29,178 bases of DNA from a virus: positions 1 through 29,178 of the IMG/VR virus record IMGVR_UViG_3300006920_000166; one strand, 5' to 3'. The translations under genes were made by a program, and so were the position numbers. Positions 1 to 8,920 of this stretch are shown one piece after another (position 1 is the first letter of the stretch; each line of letters begins with the position of its first letter). Below the pieces are notes generated by a model. The model was not told the origin of the DNA and searched no databases. It saw only the letters and a list, made by a program, of their open reading frames with translations.

Positions 1-1
1 G

Positions 2-487
2 TTCACTGGGGTTGCTGAGGATTGGTGGCAGATCACTAACGATATGGGTCGTCCTTTGACTCATTGGATTATTGAAGCTAACGCTGCACAAAAATTTATT
101 TTACAATATGACCATTTTAAACGGTGGGCTGCGATGCGAGGTGTGCAACTTGTTCCGCATTATACACATTCCAGAAATAAGGGAGACCCTAAGTATGGTG
201 TCCAAATGTTGGCTCCGTTATGGCGGGTAGGTCGTATACGTTTGCCAGGGAAACAGAACACAGATGCCCGTCCGCATTCGCTTTTGTTGATAAATGAAGT
301 GACTCGATGGAACCCGGAAGGTACTGGTTCTCGCACAGATGACTGTGTTATGGCACAATGGTTCTTGGAACATAATTTAGAGAAATTGTATGTCCCTAAG
401 ATTGATGGGCCTAAACAGTGGCGTCCGTCGTGGGTTTCAGGGCAAGATGTAGAAGGGGACTATTCGTATGCGAGGTCTGTTAGATGA
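2..487 (+). CDS. terL: Terminase large subunit, C-terminal nuclease part (5' truncated)
   Basis: This is the end of the DNA-packaging motor protein, which drives genome into the prohead and cuts concatemers. The reading frame is open from base 2 and runs upstream past the first ATG at base 44, so the gene is cut by the window edge and the N-terminal ATPase part is missing. The visible part reads as an RNase H-like nuclease domain: a WIIEANAAQKFI segment, a PHYTHSRNKGDPKYG segment, and an acidic TDDCVMAQWF motif near the end that fits the last metal-binding position of the family. It overlaps the portal gene by 4 bases (ATGA), the usual terminase-portal order. The assignment rests on these motifs and on position. 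Confidence 0.85.
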   Translation, partial: FTGVAEDWWQITNDMGRPLTHWIIEANAAQKFILQYDHFKRWAAMRGVQLVPHYTHSRNKGDPKYGVQMLAPLWRVGRIRLPGKQNTDARPHSLLLINEVTRWNPEGTGSRTDDCVMAQWFLEHNLEKLYVPKIDGPKQWRPSWVSGQDVEGDYSYARSVR

Positions 488-2244
488 AAACAGTTACAGA
501 GATAGTCGCCATTTACGGTGCGAGGGCACAAGCAACTGACCAAATAAAAGGTCGGATGCGTAACCTTCGAGATTACTATAACGGAGATGTTATAGTTCCG
601 CTACCTGAATTAAATTCTGATGAGCAGTCAGCAGTAGCTAACTTGTTAGCTCAAGGTTTAGATCAGACTGCTATGAGAATAGCGTCTACTCGACCTGACA
701 TTTATTGTCCTCCTGCGGATGTTGCCCGTAAACGGTCTCGCGATAACTCTGAAATTAAACGCAAAGCTTTATTTGGCTGGTGGGAAAACAGTCGCATGGA
801 TTTGCAAATGTCAAAACGTGCTAGGTATCTGATTGGGTACGCTACTACTGTTTCTCATTTGCGATGGAACGCTACTGCTCAATGCCCAGAATGGCATTTG
901 CGTGATCCGTTGACTGCTTACCCTGCGACATTGCTGGGTGTAGAAGATATGCGTCCAAGAGATTGCATTTTTGCGTATGAACGTCCTCTCGGATATTTGC
1001 ACCAAATGTATCCTCAAGCGGCTTCGGTGTTTCAATCAAACAGCGACGCTGGGCCTGATCAAGCTATTGAAATGATTGAGTACGTTGACGCTGAAGAGAC
1101 TGTTCTTATAGCTATGCGTGGACCGGTGCAAACCGGTTTGTTTGGTACGTCGTCTACTATGGACGATAACATAGTTTTAGAATTAGAACGTGTCCCTAAT
1201 CGTTTAGGGCAAGCTCCTGTGGTGTGCGCTCAGCGCATTTCATTGGATGGGGCGCAAGGCCAATTCGATGGCATCCTCGGCATGTATCAGATGCAAGCTC
1301 GATTAATGGCGCTTGAAGTAATAGCGGTGCAAAAAGGAGTTTTCCCTGACACCTGGCTTGTTGGCCGAGCAGGTGAGACACCGCAGATTGTTAATCCAGC
1401 AGATGGGTTAACTGGCGAAGTTGGTGTTATCCGTGGTGGCGATCTTAAAGATATGGCTTTGCAACCTGGGTATATGACTAACCCTGCGATTGACCGGTTG
1501 GAACGGGCGCAACGTTTGACGGCTGGTATTCCGGCTGAGTTTGGTGGAGAGTCTTCTACCAACATTAGGACTGGTCGCCGTGGTGATGCTGTGCTTTCAG
1601 CGGCAGTTGATTTCCCTGTGCAAGAAGCTCAACGGATTATGTCCCGTGCTTTGCAGGAAGAAAACAAGATTGCTATTGACATGGCTAAAGCTTATGCAGG
1701 TAATAGATCTCACACATTTTACATTACGGCTAAAAACGCTAAAGGTTCTGTAGAGTACACTCCGAACGTAAACTTTGACACTAACGATAACATTGTTACT
1801 TACAGTCAAGCTGGGGCCGATATTAATAATCTTGTTATTGGTGGCGGCCAGCGTGTCGGTATGGGCACTATGTCTAAACGTTCGTTTATGGCGATTGATC
1901 CTTTGGTTGAAGATCCAGAGTTTGAGCATGATGCGGTTATTGCTGAGCAGTTAGAAGAAGCTTTGTTGCAGTCTATTCAGCAGCAAGCTATGGAGGGTTC
2001 TATTCCTCCAGCGGATCTTGCTCGTATTATGAGTCTTGTTGCTAACAATCAGAAAGAGTTAGCTGAAGCTGTTGAGCAGGTTCAGAAAGAAGCGCAAGAG
2101 CGTCAAGCTGAGCAAGTTGATGCGGCTGCGCCGGAAGCTCAACCTGGGTTGGCTATGCCAGGGATGGGTGCGGAAGGTCGATCAGTTGCTGCTCCCCCAG
2201 GCCAAGCAGGTGGGGATCTTGGTGCGTTGCTTGGTGCGCTGTAA
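484..2244 (+). CDS. Portal protein
   Basis: The product is 586 aa, a normal size for a portal, the dodecameric ring at the capsid vertex through which DNA enters and leaves. The call rests on position directly after the terminase, on length, and on general character: an N-terminal helical part (RMRNLRDYYNGD), a middle section with tryptophan- and tyrosine-rich strands, then a long helical stretch rich in Glu and Gln, and a low-complexity Ala/Gly/Pro tail from about residue 545. A segment near residues 345-370 (AGIPAEFGGESSTNIRTG) resembles the clip-to-stem area of portals that carry a glycine-rich loop. The start overlaps the terminase stop as ATGA, and the stop overlaps the next start as TAATG. 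I cannot name the portal subfamily. Confidence 0.8.
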   Translation: MKTVTEIVAIYGARAQATDQIKGRMRNLRDYYNGDVIVPLPELNSDEQSAVANLLAQGLDQTAMRIASTRPDIYCPPADVARKRSRDNSEIKRKALFGWWENSRMDLQMSKRARYLIGYATTVSHLRWNATAQCPEWHLRDPLTAYPATLLGVEDMRPRDCIFAYERPLGYLHQMYPQAASVFQSNSDAGPDQAIEMIEYVDAEETVLIAMRGPVQTGLFGTSSTMDDNIVLELERVPNRLGQAPVVCAQRISLDGAQGQFDGILGMYQMQARLMALEVIAVQKGVFPDTWLVGRAGETPQIVNPADGLTGEVGVIRGGDLKDMALQPGYMTNPAIDRLERAQRLTAGIPAEFGGESSTNIRTGRRGDAVLSAAVDFPVQEAQRIMSRALQEENKIAIDMAKAYAGNRSHTFYITAKNAKGSVEYTPNVNFDTNDNIVTYSQAGADINNLVIGGGQRVGMGTMSKRSFMAIDPLVEDPEFEHDAVIAEQLEEALLQSIQQQAMEGSIPPADLARIMSLVANNQKELAEAVEQVQKEAQERQAEQVDAAAPEAQPGLAMPGMGAEGRSVAAPPGQAGGDLGALLGAL

Positions 2245-2360
2245 TGCCAAGAAAAGGTAAAGGATCTAAGATTATGCAGTTTAAACCTTTGTCTAATGAT
2301 TCTACTGATTGCATTGTGTGCGGTTACCCTAAAGAATGGAAAGTTCATCATCATGGCTGA
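2244..2360 (+). CDS. 38-aa mini-protein with CxxC and terminal His cluster
   Basis: This is a short frame with a TAATG start overlapping the portal stop and a TGA that overlaps the next start by 8 bases. The product is basic at the N-terminus (MPRKGKGSKIM) and ends CIVCGYPKEWKVHHHG. A Cys-x2-Cys pair followed about ten residues later by a run of three His could coordinate zinc, so it may be a minimal zinc-knuckle protein. It sits between portal and ejection-protein genes, where small virion or assembly proteins are common. I do not recognise the family. Support comes from perfect tail-to-head coupling on both sides and from the metal-ligand pattern. It could still be a non-coding overlap. Confidence 0.55.
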   Translation: MPRKGKGSKIMQFKPLSNDSTDCIVCGYPKEWKVHHHG

Positions 2361-2691
2361 AAGCGGATTTACAGGTCAAGGTTATGGTCAAGCTAAAGCT
2401 CAAGAAGAAGCGTTAGCTGCGGTTCCTATGGAAGAAGCTATTAGCCCAATGGCTGCACCTAAAATGGTTCCTGGCGGTGATGGTCCGTTAAATCGTCCTA
2501 GCCAGTTACCTCAACAACCAATTATGAGTATGTCGGATGCACAGCCAGTAGCAACTATCCCACAGAAAAGCACTAACGTGGCTCGGATTTTACCTGCAAT
2601 GTTGCAACTTGCTTCTTCCCCTATGGCTTCTCCTTCTACTCGAAAGATAGTTCGGGCTATGCAACAATTAGTTCCAGAACAGGACAGCTAA
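2353..2691 (+). CDS. Hypothetical protein, probably virion-associated
   Basis: The product is 112 aa when started at the ATG at 2353 (MAESGFTGQGYGQAKAQEE). I prefer this start to the in-frame ATG at 2296, because 2296 would overlap the preceding mini-gene far more deeply and give an atypical hydrophobic N-terminus. The protein is rich in Ala, Pro, Met and Gln, mostly unstructured in the first 75 residues, with a probable helix at the end (RKIVRAMQQLVPEQ). Its stop overlaps the next gene as TAATG. The position after the portal suggests a small structural or assembly factor. The family is not recognised. Confidence 0.65.
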   Translation: MAESGFTGQGYGQAKAQEEALAAVPMEEAISPMAAPKMVPGGDGPLNRPSQLPQQPIMSMSDAQPVATIPQKSTNVARILPAMLQLASSPMASPSTRKIVRAMQQLVPEQDS

Positions 2692-5600
2692 TGGGTTGGG
2701 GTTTTGTAGAAAAAATTGGTAAAGGTTTGTATCAAACTACAGCTAAATCTATTGAGTTTGTTACTGACATTATCCAAGAAGGTTTAACAGACGAAGACGA
2801 ATTTGAAGGCGACGGAATAGCTGACACTATATGGGGGTCTTGGAATGACAACATCCTTGGGAAAGATGGCGCTATGCAAGGCGCTATTGGTCCTGAAGGT
2901 GTTGGCGGTACTATTATTGGTGCAATCCCGGAACAACAACGTCAACAAATAAAAAGTGTTATTACTCCTGTTTTTGACACTATGGATTATCTTTATCAAA
3001 ATGTTGTTGATGATCCGCTTAGTGCAGGAGTTTTAGTTTTTGACGGGGCTTTATCTTCAGGTGGAGATTGGTCAACCATTTTTAATGGTAACACTTGGAA
3101 ACAAGCTTTTGATATTGCAGAAACTCGTAGCCTTGGACAAGCGTTAACTTTAGCTGCTTTAGTAAATAACCCTTACGATGAAGCTGAAGTTTTAGAAGCA
3201 AAACAAACTGGCTTGTTTAATATGATGTCAGGCAGCATTGATTTGTTTGCTAACATTGCTTTAGATCCTTTAGCTTGGGCAGGGAAACCGGCAATGCTTG
3301 CCGCAAAGTATGCTCGCAATGGGCGATTTGTTGATGTAGCTAATGCGGGTCGAACGTTTCGCAATCCTTTAAATTTAGCTACTGGTGGTGCCGAGTTTGT
3401 AAAGACTAGACGTTTCCAACGTTTCCAAGAACGTATAGATGGTATGGCTGATGACATAAGCGAAGGGTTAACAGATCGTCTTACTAACAAAAAACCTTTG
3501 AGTGGTGAAGACATTGGATTTGTTGATCAGTTAGCAGGTCAAGTCTTTAAAGAATTTAAAAACGTGCCTGGCATGACAGAAGAGTTAGCTTATGCTGTTT
3601 CTCGTTATACGGGGGAGAATCGTTCTTTAGTTGCTCGTTTAGCTATGGGAGATAATTCGGCTTTGCGTTCTATTGAAGATACAGCTAGCCAATGGGTAAA
3701 ATCTGCTGAGAATTCAGATGGGGCGTTAACTAGAGTTAGTGAGTTAGAAAAAGAAATAGATGATCTTGTTGACCAATTAGATAATCTTTCTGACGACGCT
3801 TTCCCTCAAACGTTGCAAGGTTTAAAAGACGATATTAGTACTAAACAAAATGATTTAGATGTAGCAGAAAAAGATTTGCTTGATTCTCTTAACGAAATGC
3901 CAAGCGAACTTCCGTTTGTAGATGCTTTAAATATTCGTGAATTAAAACTTCGGGATTTGCCTAAGTTAGCAGACGAAGTTGCAGACACAGCTTCTGAAAA
4001 CGCTCGGTTAGCAGTTTTAAACGAGAATCCTTATTTGGTTCAAGCTGCTGCTGATCAGATTATGTTACAGGTAACAGGGGCAATAGACGATGGGATTGGC
4101 GCATTAAGTAAACCTTTAAGTGTTTCTATGGTTGGGAATTTAGGGTATGGCGTAAAAACGTTTGTGTCTAACACGCCTTTTCTTGGGACAGCAACATCGT
4201 TTACTGGTCGCAAATTAACTGTCTTTAGCGAAAAAGTTCCTCAACAAATTATGAATTGGGATGACCCAAGTCAATCTTTTGGACAATTTGAAAAGATGAT
4301 TCGTGATGCAAGCAGAGTTACAACTAAACGGTTTGGTAGGGGAAATAAAGGTGTTGAAGGTAAACAAAATTTGATGGACAAAGTTGGGTTAAACCCTGAC
4401 GAGTTGTTGGGCCAATGGGCTAGAAAAACTACTCAGCAAAGTAAACAAAGATTATTTCAAGAAACAACAGACAAACTTAATAAAGGTATTGTAGATCTAT
4501 ACGGCGATAATGTTCTTAGAGGTTATAAAGACGCTGAAAAATTGCAGATAATGAATTTTGCTTTGCAAAAAATGAAAGGCGATTTAAGTTCTGCTCAAAC
4601 AACTTTAAGAAGTCAAGCAGCTAATGCTCGTATTTACGGAAACAACGCTGGCATTAGTTTTACAATAGCGGAAGAAGGCGCTAAGTCTGTTCAACGGCAA
4701 TTACATAATTTTACTCCGCAACAGTTAGCACAATCTTCTTTAGTGCCTAGATATGATTTAATTGCTAATTTGTTTGATCAAGGTGGTTTAAGGAAAGCAA
4801 CTGGCAACTCCCAGGAAGTACTGGGGGAACTTATGTCTGTTTGGAAAAAGTCAGTGCTTCTTCGTCCTGCTTGGCCCATCCGAGTTTTGTCAGATGAACT
4901 TGCTCGTTCTGCTGCGTTACTAGGAGGGATCGAAACGTTGCAAGGGGCTATGAGAGGTTTTAACGATTTACGTGCTCAATGGTTTGCACGTAATGGTGAA
5001 GATGTGATGACACCTTCGTTAGCTAAAATGAGAACTGCTTTAAAAGACAAAGGTGTTAAGGATGTGGACTTACTAGATAAAGGTGAGTTGTACGAACGTT
5101 ATCTAGTAGATGTAGCAGACGGTTCTCAAAAAGCAGTAACTAAATTAGTTAAAAATACTATTTCAGAAGAGTACGGTAAACGAAGAATAAGAAATCGTAC
5201 TGGCGCTTTTACTGCTGTCGGGTATTTCGCTATGGGGCCAGCAGGTTTAGCTGCTGCTGGTTTGTACAATTTGTATGCTAGAAAGTCTATGCAAAAGTTA
5301 GCTATAAAAGAAATAGGTCAAAACTTTGCGTATCAATTAAGAGATGTGGCTAAAGGTCAGTTAGGTGATGAGATAGCAGAACTTAGGCGCAGGGCGGACG
5401 ATCCTGTTGATGCTTTAACTGCTGCTGAATCTGCTGATCAAATAGAAGATTTGCGGAACGCTGCTGATCTTTTAGAGATACAATCTAAAACATTATTAGG
5501 GGGATATAGGGTAAGAGATCTTAGTCCTTCTTATAAAACTCGTGAGTCTACAAAAAGGCAACAACGGGAACTTGATCGCATTTACGGAAAAGTAGATGAA

Positions 5601-8162
5601 AGTGAACGTTCTGCTGCTTTAGTTAATTTTGATCGTGTTGGTCAGTTGATGAATGATGCCCGTGTAGGCGGGTATTATATGGGTGGTTTCAAATTTGCTA
5701 ACGAGTTTGGTGACACTCCGTACGATGTTGGGATAAATAAACAATCTTTAAGTTCTAACAACAGTAACCGTGCGTTAGTTAACAGTTTAAATAAACAATC
5801 TAAAGATGCAATTAAGATCCAACCACGAGTTGACATTAAATACGATAACTATGTTAACGACCCAAACTCACAAGTTTTTAACAACGGGTTTAATGACACA
5901 GTTAATAAACAATGGAAACCTGAAGGAGAAGATTACGGGCGTGAGTTCCAAGATTTTACTCGAATGTTTTGGGATAATAAAAGCAACGACAACATTTTAG
6001 CTTGGTTAAATAGCAGCGCAGCTAAACCACTTAGAACAGCGATGCCTGACCATATGCGTAATGCTGACAATAAATTAAAATGGGTTGAAGACACCAGAAC
6101 TGAAATAAACAACATTTTGCCTCCTGTGCAAATAGGCGACGTAGACGATATTTTTCAGCCTGTTAGACAAAAGTTAGCTAAAGGCAAAGATATTTCTTGG
6201 AAAGATGATATTGAGCCTCGCATTTTAGAACACACTCAACTAGATAAAACTTTAGCTGAACGTAACGTTTTTGATGGGATTACCGAAATAAGAAATATAG
6301 ACAACGGGATGTACAATGACTTCGGTAAAATTCCGGCTTCTTCTTCCATTATTGAAAGCATGGAAACTGCCGGAGTGTTTAAGAAAGCTACCGGAAGTAT
6401 TGACAATTTGATGGAAGCGTTCGGTACAGATACTGTAGATAATCTTTCTCGAAGCACTGTGTTCGCTGGGGTATATCGCCGAGAAGTTTCGCGCAGAGCG
6501 CAAGCTTACCGTAACCCTGATGGGACTTACAGTTTAACTCCCGAACGTTTAAAACGAATTGAAGATGCTGCTCGTCGTCAAGGCGTAAAAGAAACTCGTT
6601 CTCTTCTTTACGATCTTGCTGATCGTGGACGGTTTGAAGAAATGGTTGGGACTATTATGCCTTTCTATGGGGCATGGCAAGAAGTTCTTACTACTTGGTC
6701 AGGGTTAGCTGTCAAAAATCCTGTGTTTGTTGCAAGAGGGATTCGTTACTTTAAAGCTTTGGAAGGCGAAGACGAAGAAGGAAACCAACGTTTTGTTTAC
6801 AGATTACCTGAAGGTCTTTTAAGCGCTGAAATAGCAGGCACACGAGTGTTTGGAAAGTTAGGAGAACTTGGGTTTACTAGTCTTAAAGTTAACCCTCTTT
6901 CTATGTCTATGATTTCTGCTGGTGCGCCTGGATTTGGGCCAGTTGTAAGTGCGTTAGCTAGTGAAACTATTATACGAAATCCTGAACTGCAAGAATCTTT
7001 AGATTGGATGCTTCCGTATGGCGCTTCTGAAGGTACCAGCATGTTAGATCGTGTGACGCAACAAATAGAACCTACGTTTGTGCGCCGTATGAGAGGTGGC
7101 TATTTTGATACAGCTGAGCGTCAAAAAATGTTGGCGCAAGTTGCTGTGGATTTAGCTGTTCAATGGTCAGAAGCGGGGAATGAGATTATGGATGAAAGAA
7201 CAGTAAATAATTTTAGTGATGAAGTTGAACGTCGTACTAACGATTTGTTAAAAGTTCGAGCGTTAGCGGGCTTAGCTATGCCTGTATCGTTTTCTTTGCA
7301 GTCTCCTTACCATGAAGCTATTGAAGGGTATCGTAAAAGAGTAGAAGAAAAAGGTTTTGATTTTGCCACAGACTGGTTAATTAATGACTACGGAGAAGAG
7401 TTCTTTGCGTTAACTGCTCGTCGTACTATGGTGCGTGGTGTTGCTTCAGCAACTTTGAAAGGCGAAAAGAATTACCGTCAGCACCAAGAATTTGCAGACA
7501 GAAATCCTTTGTTGAAAGATTTTATTATCGGAAAAGTAGGCCCTGACGATGTAGGGTTTGAGTTTAATTACGCCGTGTACAAAACTGAGATAGCTGAAGG
7601 GCGACGTGAGCGTGCTACGCCTGAAGAAATTTTGCGTCAACCTCAACAAAATCTTGGTTGGGTTAAATGGGGCGAAGTAAGAAATTTAGTTTATGAAGAG
7701 TTAGACCGGAGAGGCCAATTAAACGGTTCAGCAAGTTTGCGTGCTAATTCTAATAACGATTTGCGTAATCTTTTAGAAGTTAGCAAAACAGATATTAGGG
7801 CTGAACATCCTTTGTGGTGGTCTGAATATAACTCTGCTCGTGATCCTTTAAAAACAGCAAAAGTTATTGATGGGTTTAGAGAAGTTGTTGATTCGGAAGC
7901 GTTTGCTTATCGCCCTGATGTAGTTCAGCTTGAAGAGTATTTAGAGACACGAGATTTGATTGCTGAAGAACTTAATCGTCGGTGGAAAGAAAGTGGAGAC
8001 GTTGATAACTCTTCTTTGAAAAGTCGCAGTAATCAGGATTTAGAAGATTTGTGGGATGCGGTTCGGACTGGTCTTCGTGTTAATCCTCAATTTAGTAAAG
8101 TGTTTGATCGTTACCTTGAATCAGACAACATTGAACGTAACTCATGGGTGGTTAAAACATAA
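2691..8162 (+). CDS. Giant 1823-aa protein, putative internal virion/DNA-ejection protein
   Basis: This is the largest gene in the window, 1823 aa. It is mostly alpha-helical and hydrophilic. A heptad-like coiled-coil region lies near residues 347-400 (SELEKEIDDLVDQLDNL). A short Gly/Ala hydrophobic segment lies near 836-865 (YFAMGPAGLAAAGLYN). A conserved-looking amphipathic stretch lies near 1322-1354 (MVGTIMPFYGAWQEVLTTW). Two related blocks of about 55 residues close the protein (about 1665-1718 and 1755-1812, both with EEL-[DN]-RR and a SLR/SLK-x-x-S-N-x-DL motif). I see no polymerase or transglycosylase motif. Length, helicity and place between portal and capsid genes resemble T7 gp16-type ejection proteins. 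A tape measure is less likely because no tail-tube genes are near. Function is inferred from context; coding status is certain. Confidence 0.6.
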   Translation: MGWGFVEKIGKGLYQTTAKSIEFVTDIIQEGLTDEDEFEGDGIADTIWGSWNDNILGKDGAMQGAIGPEGVGGTIIGAIPEQQRQQIKSVITPVFDTMDYLYQNVVDDPLSAGVLVFDGALSSGGDWSTIFNGNTWKQAFDIAETRSLGQALTLAALVNNPYDEAEVLEAKQTGLFNMMSGSIDLFANIALDPLAWAGKPAMLAAKYARNGRFVDVANAGRTFRNPLNLATGGAEFVKTRRFQRFQERIDGMADDISEGLTDRLTNKKPLSGEDIGFVDQLAGQVFKEFKNVPGMTEELAYAVSRYTGENRSLVARLAMGDNSALRSIEDTASQWVKSAENSDGALTRVSELEKEIDDLVDQLDNLSDDAFPQTLQGLKDDISTKQNDLDVAEKDLLDSLNEMPSELPFVDALNIRELKLRDLPKLADEVADTASENARLAVLNENPYLVQAAADQIMLQVTGAIDDGIGALSKPLSVSMVGNLGYGVKTFVSNTPFLGTATSFTGRKLTVFSEKVPQQIMNWDDPSQSFGQFEKMIRDASRVTTKRFGRGNKGVEGKQNLMDKVGLNPDELLGQWARKTTQQSKQRLFQETTDKLNKGIVDLYGDNVLRGYKDAEKLQIMNFALQKMKGDLSSAQTTLRSQAANARIYGNNAGISFTIAEEGAKSVQRQLHNFTPQQLAQSSLVPRYDLIANLFDQGGLRKATGNSQEVLGELMSVWKKSVLLRPAWPIRVLSDELARSAALLGGIETLQGAMRGFNDLRAQWFARNGEDVMTPSLAKMRTALKDKGVKDVDLLDKGELYERYLVDVADGSQKAVTKLVKNTISEEYGKRRIRNRTGAFTAVGYFAMGPAGLAAAGLYNLYARKSMQKLAIKEIGQNFAYQLRDVAKGQLGDEIAELRRRADDPVDALTAAESADQIEDLRNAADLLEIQSKTLLGGYRVRDLSPSYKTRESTKRQQRELDRIYGKVDESERSAALVNFDRVGQLMNDARVGGYYMGGFKFANEFGDTPYDVGINKQSLSSNNSNRALVNSLNKQSKDAIKIQPRVDIKYDNYVNDPNSQVFNNGFNDTVNKQWKPEGEDYGREFQDFTRMFWDNKSNDNILAWLNSSAAKPLRTAMPDHMRNADNKLKWVEDTRTEINNILPPVQIGDVDDIFQPVRQKLAKGKDISWKDDIEPRILEHTQLDKTLAERNVFDGITEIRNIDNGMYNDFGKIPASSSIIESMETAGVFKKATGSIDNLMEAFGTDTVDNLSRSTVFAGVYRREVSRRAQAYRNPDGTYSLTPERLKRIEDAARRQGVKETRSLLYDLADRGRFEEMVGTIMPFYGAWQEVLTTWSGLAVKNPVFVARGIRYFKALEGEDEEGNQRFVYRLPEGLLSAEIAGTRVFGKLGELGFTSLKVNPLSMSMISAGAPGFGPVVSALASETIIRNPELQESLDWMLPYGASEGTSMLDRVTQQIEPTFVRRMRGGYFDTAERQKMLAQVAVDLAVQWSEAGNEIMDERTVNNFSDEVERRTNDLLKVRALAGLAMPVSFSLQSPYHEAIEGYRKRVEEKGFDFATDWLINDYGEEFFALTARRTMVRGVASATLKGEKNYRQHQEFADRNPLLKDFIIGKVGPDDVGFEFNYAVYKTEIAEGRRERATPEEILRQPQQNLGWVKWGEVRNLVYEELDRRGQLNGSASLRANSNNDLRNLLEVSKTDIRAEHPLWWSEYNSARDPLKTAKVIDGFREVVDSEAFAYRPDVVQLEEYLETRDLIAEELNRRWKESGDVDNSSLKSRSNQDLEDLWDAVRTGLRVNPQFSKVFDRYLESDNIERNSWVVKT

Positions 8163-8920
8163 TGACAAGTATTGAGCAATTATTAAGACAAAAAAATATA
8201 GCTCCTAGTAGTGTCCCAGTGTCGGGCACTAATTTTGTTATAGGGCAACGGCCTGATACTTATGTAGATATGCCAGCGGCTGGAGGTGGCCCAGACCGGG
8301 ATCTTCAAAGAGAAATTCTTGGGCCAGTGTTCACGTTGGCGGATCTTCAAACTTATGTAGGAGATTTGTCTTTAGAAGAGACTGCTGCTTTGCAAGAAGG
8401 TTTATGGGTTGAAGGCTTTTATGGTGTTATTGAATCTCAAGAAGATCTTGAAGATACCGATAATTTTATAAATGCTTTAGGTGCTGCTGCAAGAGAAGGT
8501 TCTACTCGGTATCAGTGGGGTTTAGCTGAAGATATGGAGGGTGTCCCTACTTTAGATGGACGTTTTTCGGATAGACCTACTCAAGAGTTGTTAGATGAAG
8601 CTAAAGAAAAATATATTAAAGAAGATAAATTGACGTTTGCTGTTAGCCCAGCGTCTTCTATTAATCGTACTGTTGATGCGACGTGGAATTCTGTTTTGGG
8701 GCGTAAGCCTACTGACAAAGAAAGGCGTGCTGCTTTTGAAGCTGTGCGGTCTGCTGAGATTGAGAATGCTCAAGCGCAAAGAGCTGGGGGTATGTATGAG
8801 TCTTTGGATAGGGCAGGCATTTTGAGTAGTCAAGCGGAGATGGGTGATCCAGGGCAGGCTAGGGGTATTGAGATGTCGAATACTACGTCGTTAATTAAGC
8901 AAGCGTTAGGATTAAAGTAA
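8162..8920 (+). CDS. Hypothetical structural protein, putative internal virion component
   Basis: The product is 252 aa, coupled on both sides through TAATG overlaps. The first 50 residues look flexible (SSVPVSGTNFVIGQRPDTYVD). The middle is acidic and helical (LADLQTYVGDLSLEETAALQEG). Near residues 180-200 is a VLGRKPTDKERRAAFEA segment of a kind I associate with repeated helical units in phage internal proteins. No enzyme motif is visible. Its place between two large genes of the same character suggests it works with them in the virion, for instance as a small ejection protein. I cannot name a family. Confidence 0.55.
   Translation: MTSIEQLLRQKNIAPSSVPVSGTNFVIGQRPDTYVDMPAAGGGPDRDLQREILGPVFTLADLQTYVGDLSLEETAALQEGLWVEGFYGVIESQEDLEDTDNFINALGAAAREGSTRYQWGLAEDMEGVPTLDGRFSDRPTQELLDEAKEKYIKEDKLTFAVSPASSINRTVDATWNSVLGRKPTDKERRAAFEAVRSAEIENAQAQRAGGMYESLDRAGILSSQAEMGDPGQARGIEMSNTTSLIKQALGLK

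Noticed and set aside
2296-2352. Longer start (ATG at 2296) for the small protein after the portal
   Set aside because: It would overlap the coupled mini-gene by 65 bases and give an odd N-terminus; ATG at 2353 fits the junction style.
2691-8162. The giant protein as a virion RNA polymerase, as in N4-like phages
   Set aside because: The capsid is N4-gp56-like and the protein is large, but no single-subunit polymerase motifs were seen; the sequence is mostly helical and repeat-bearing.
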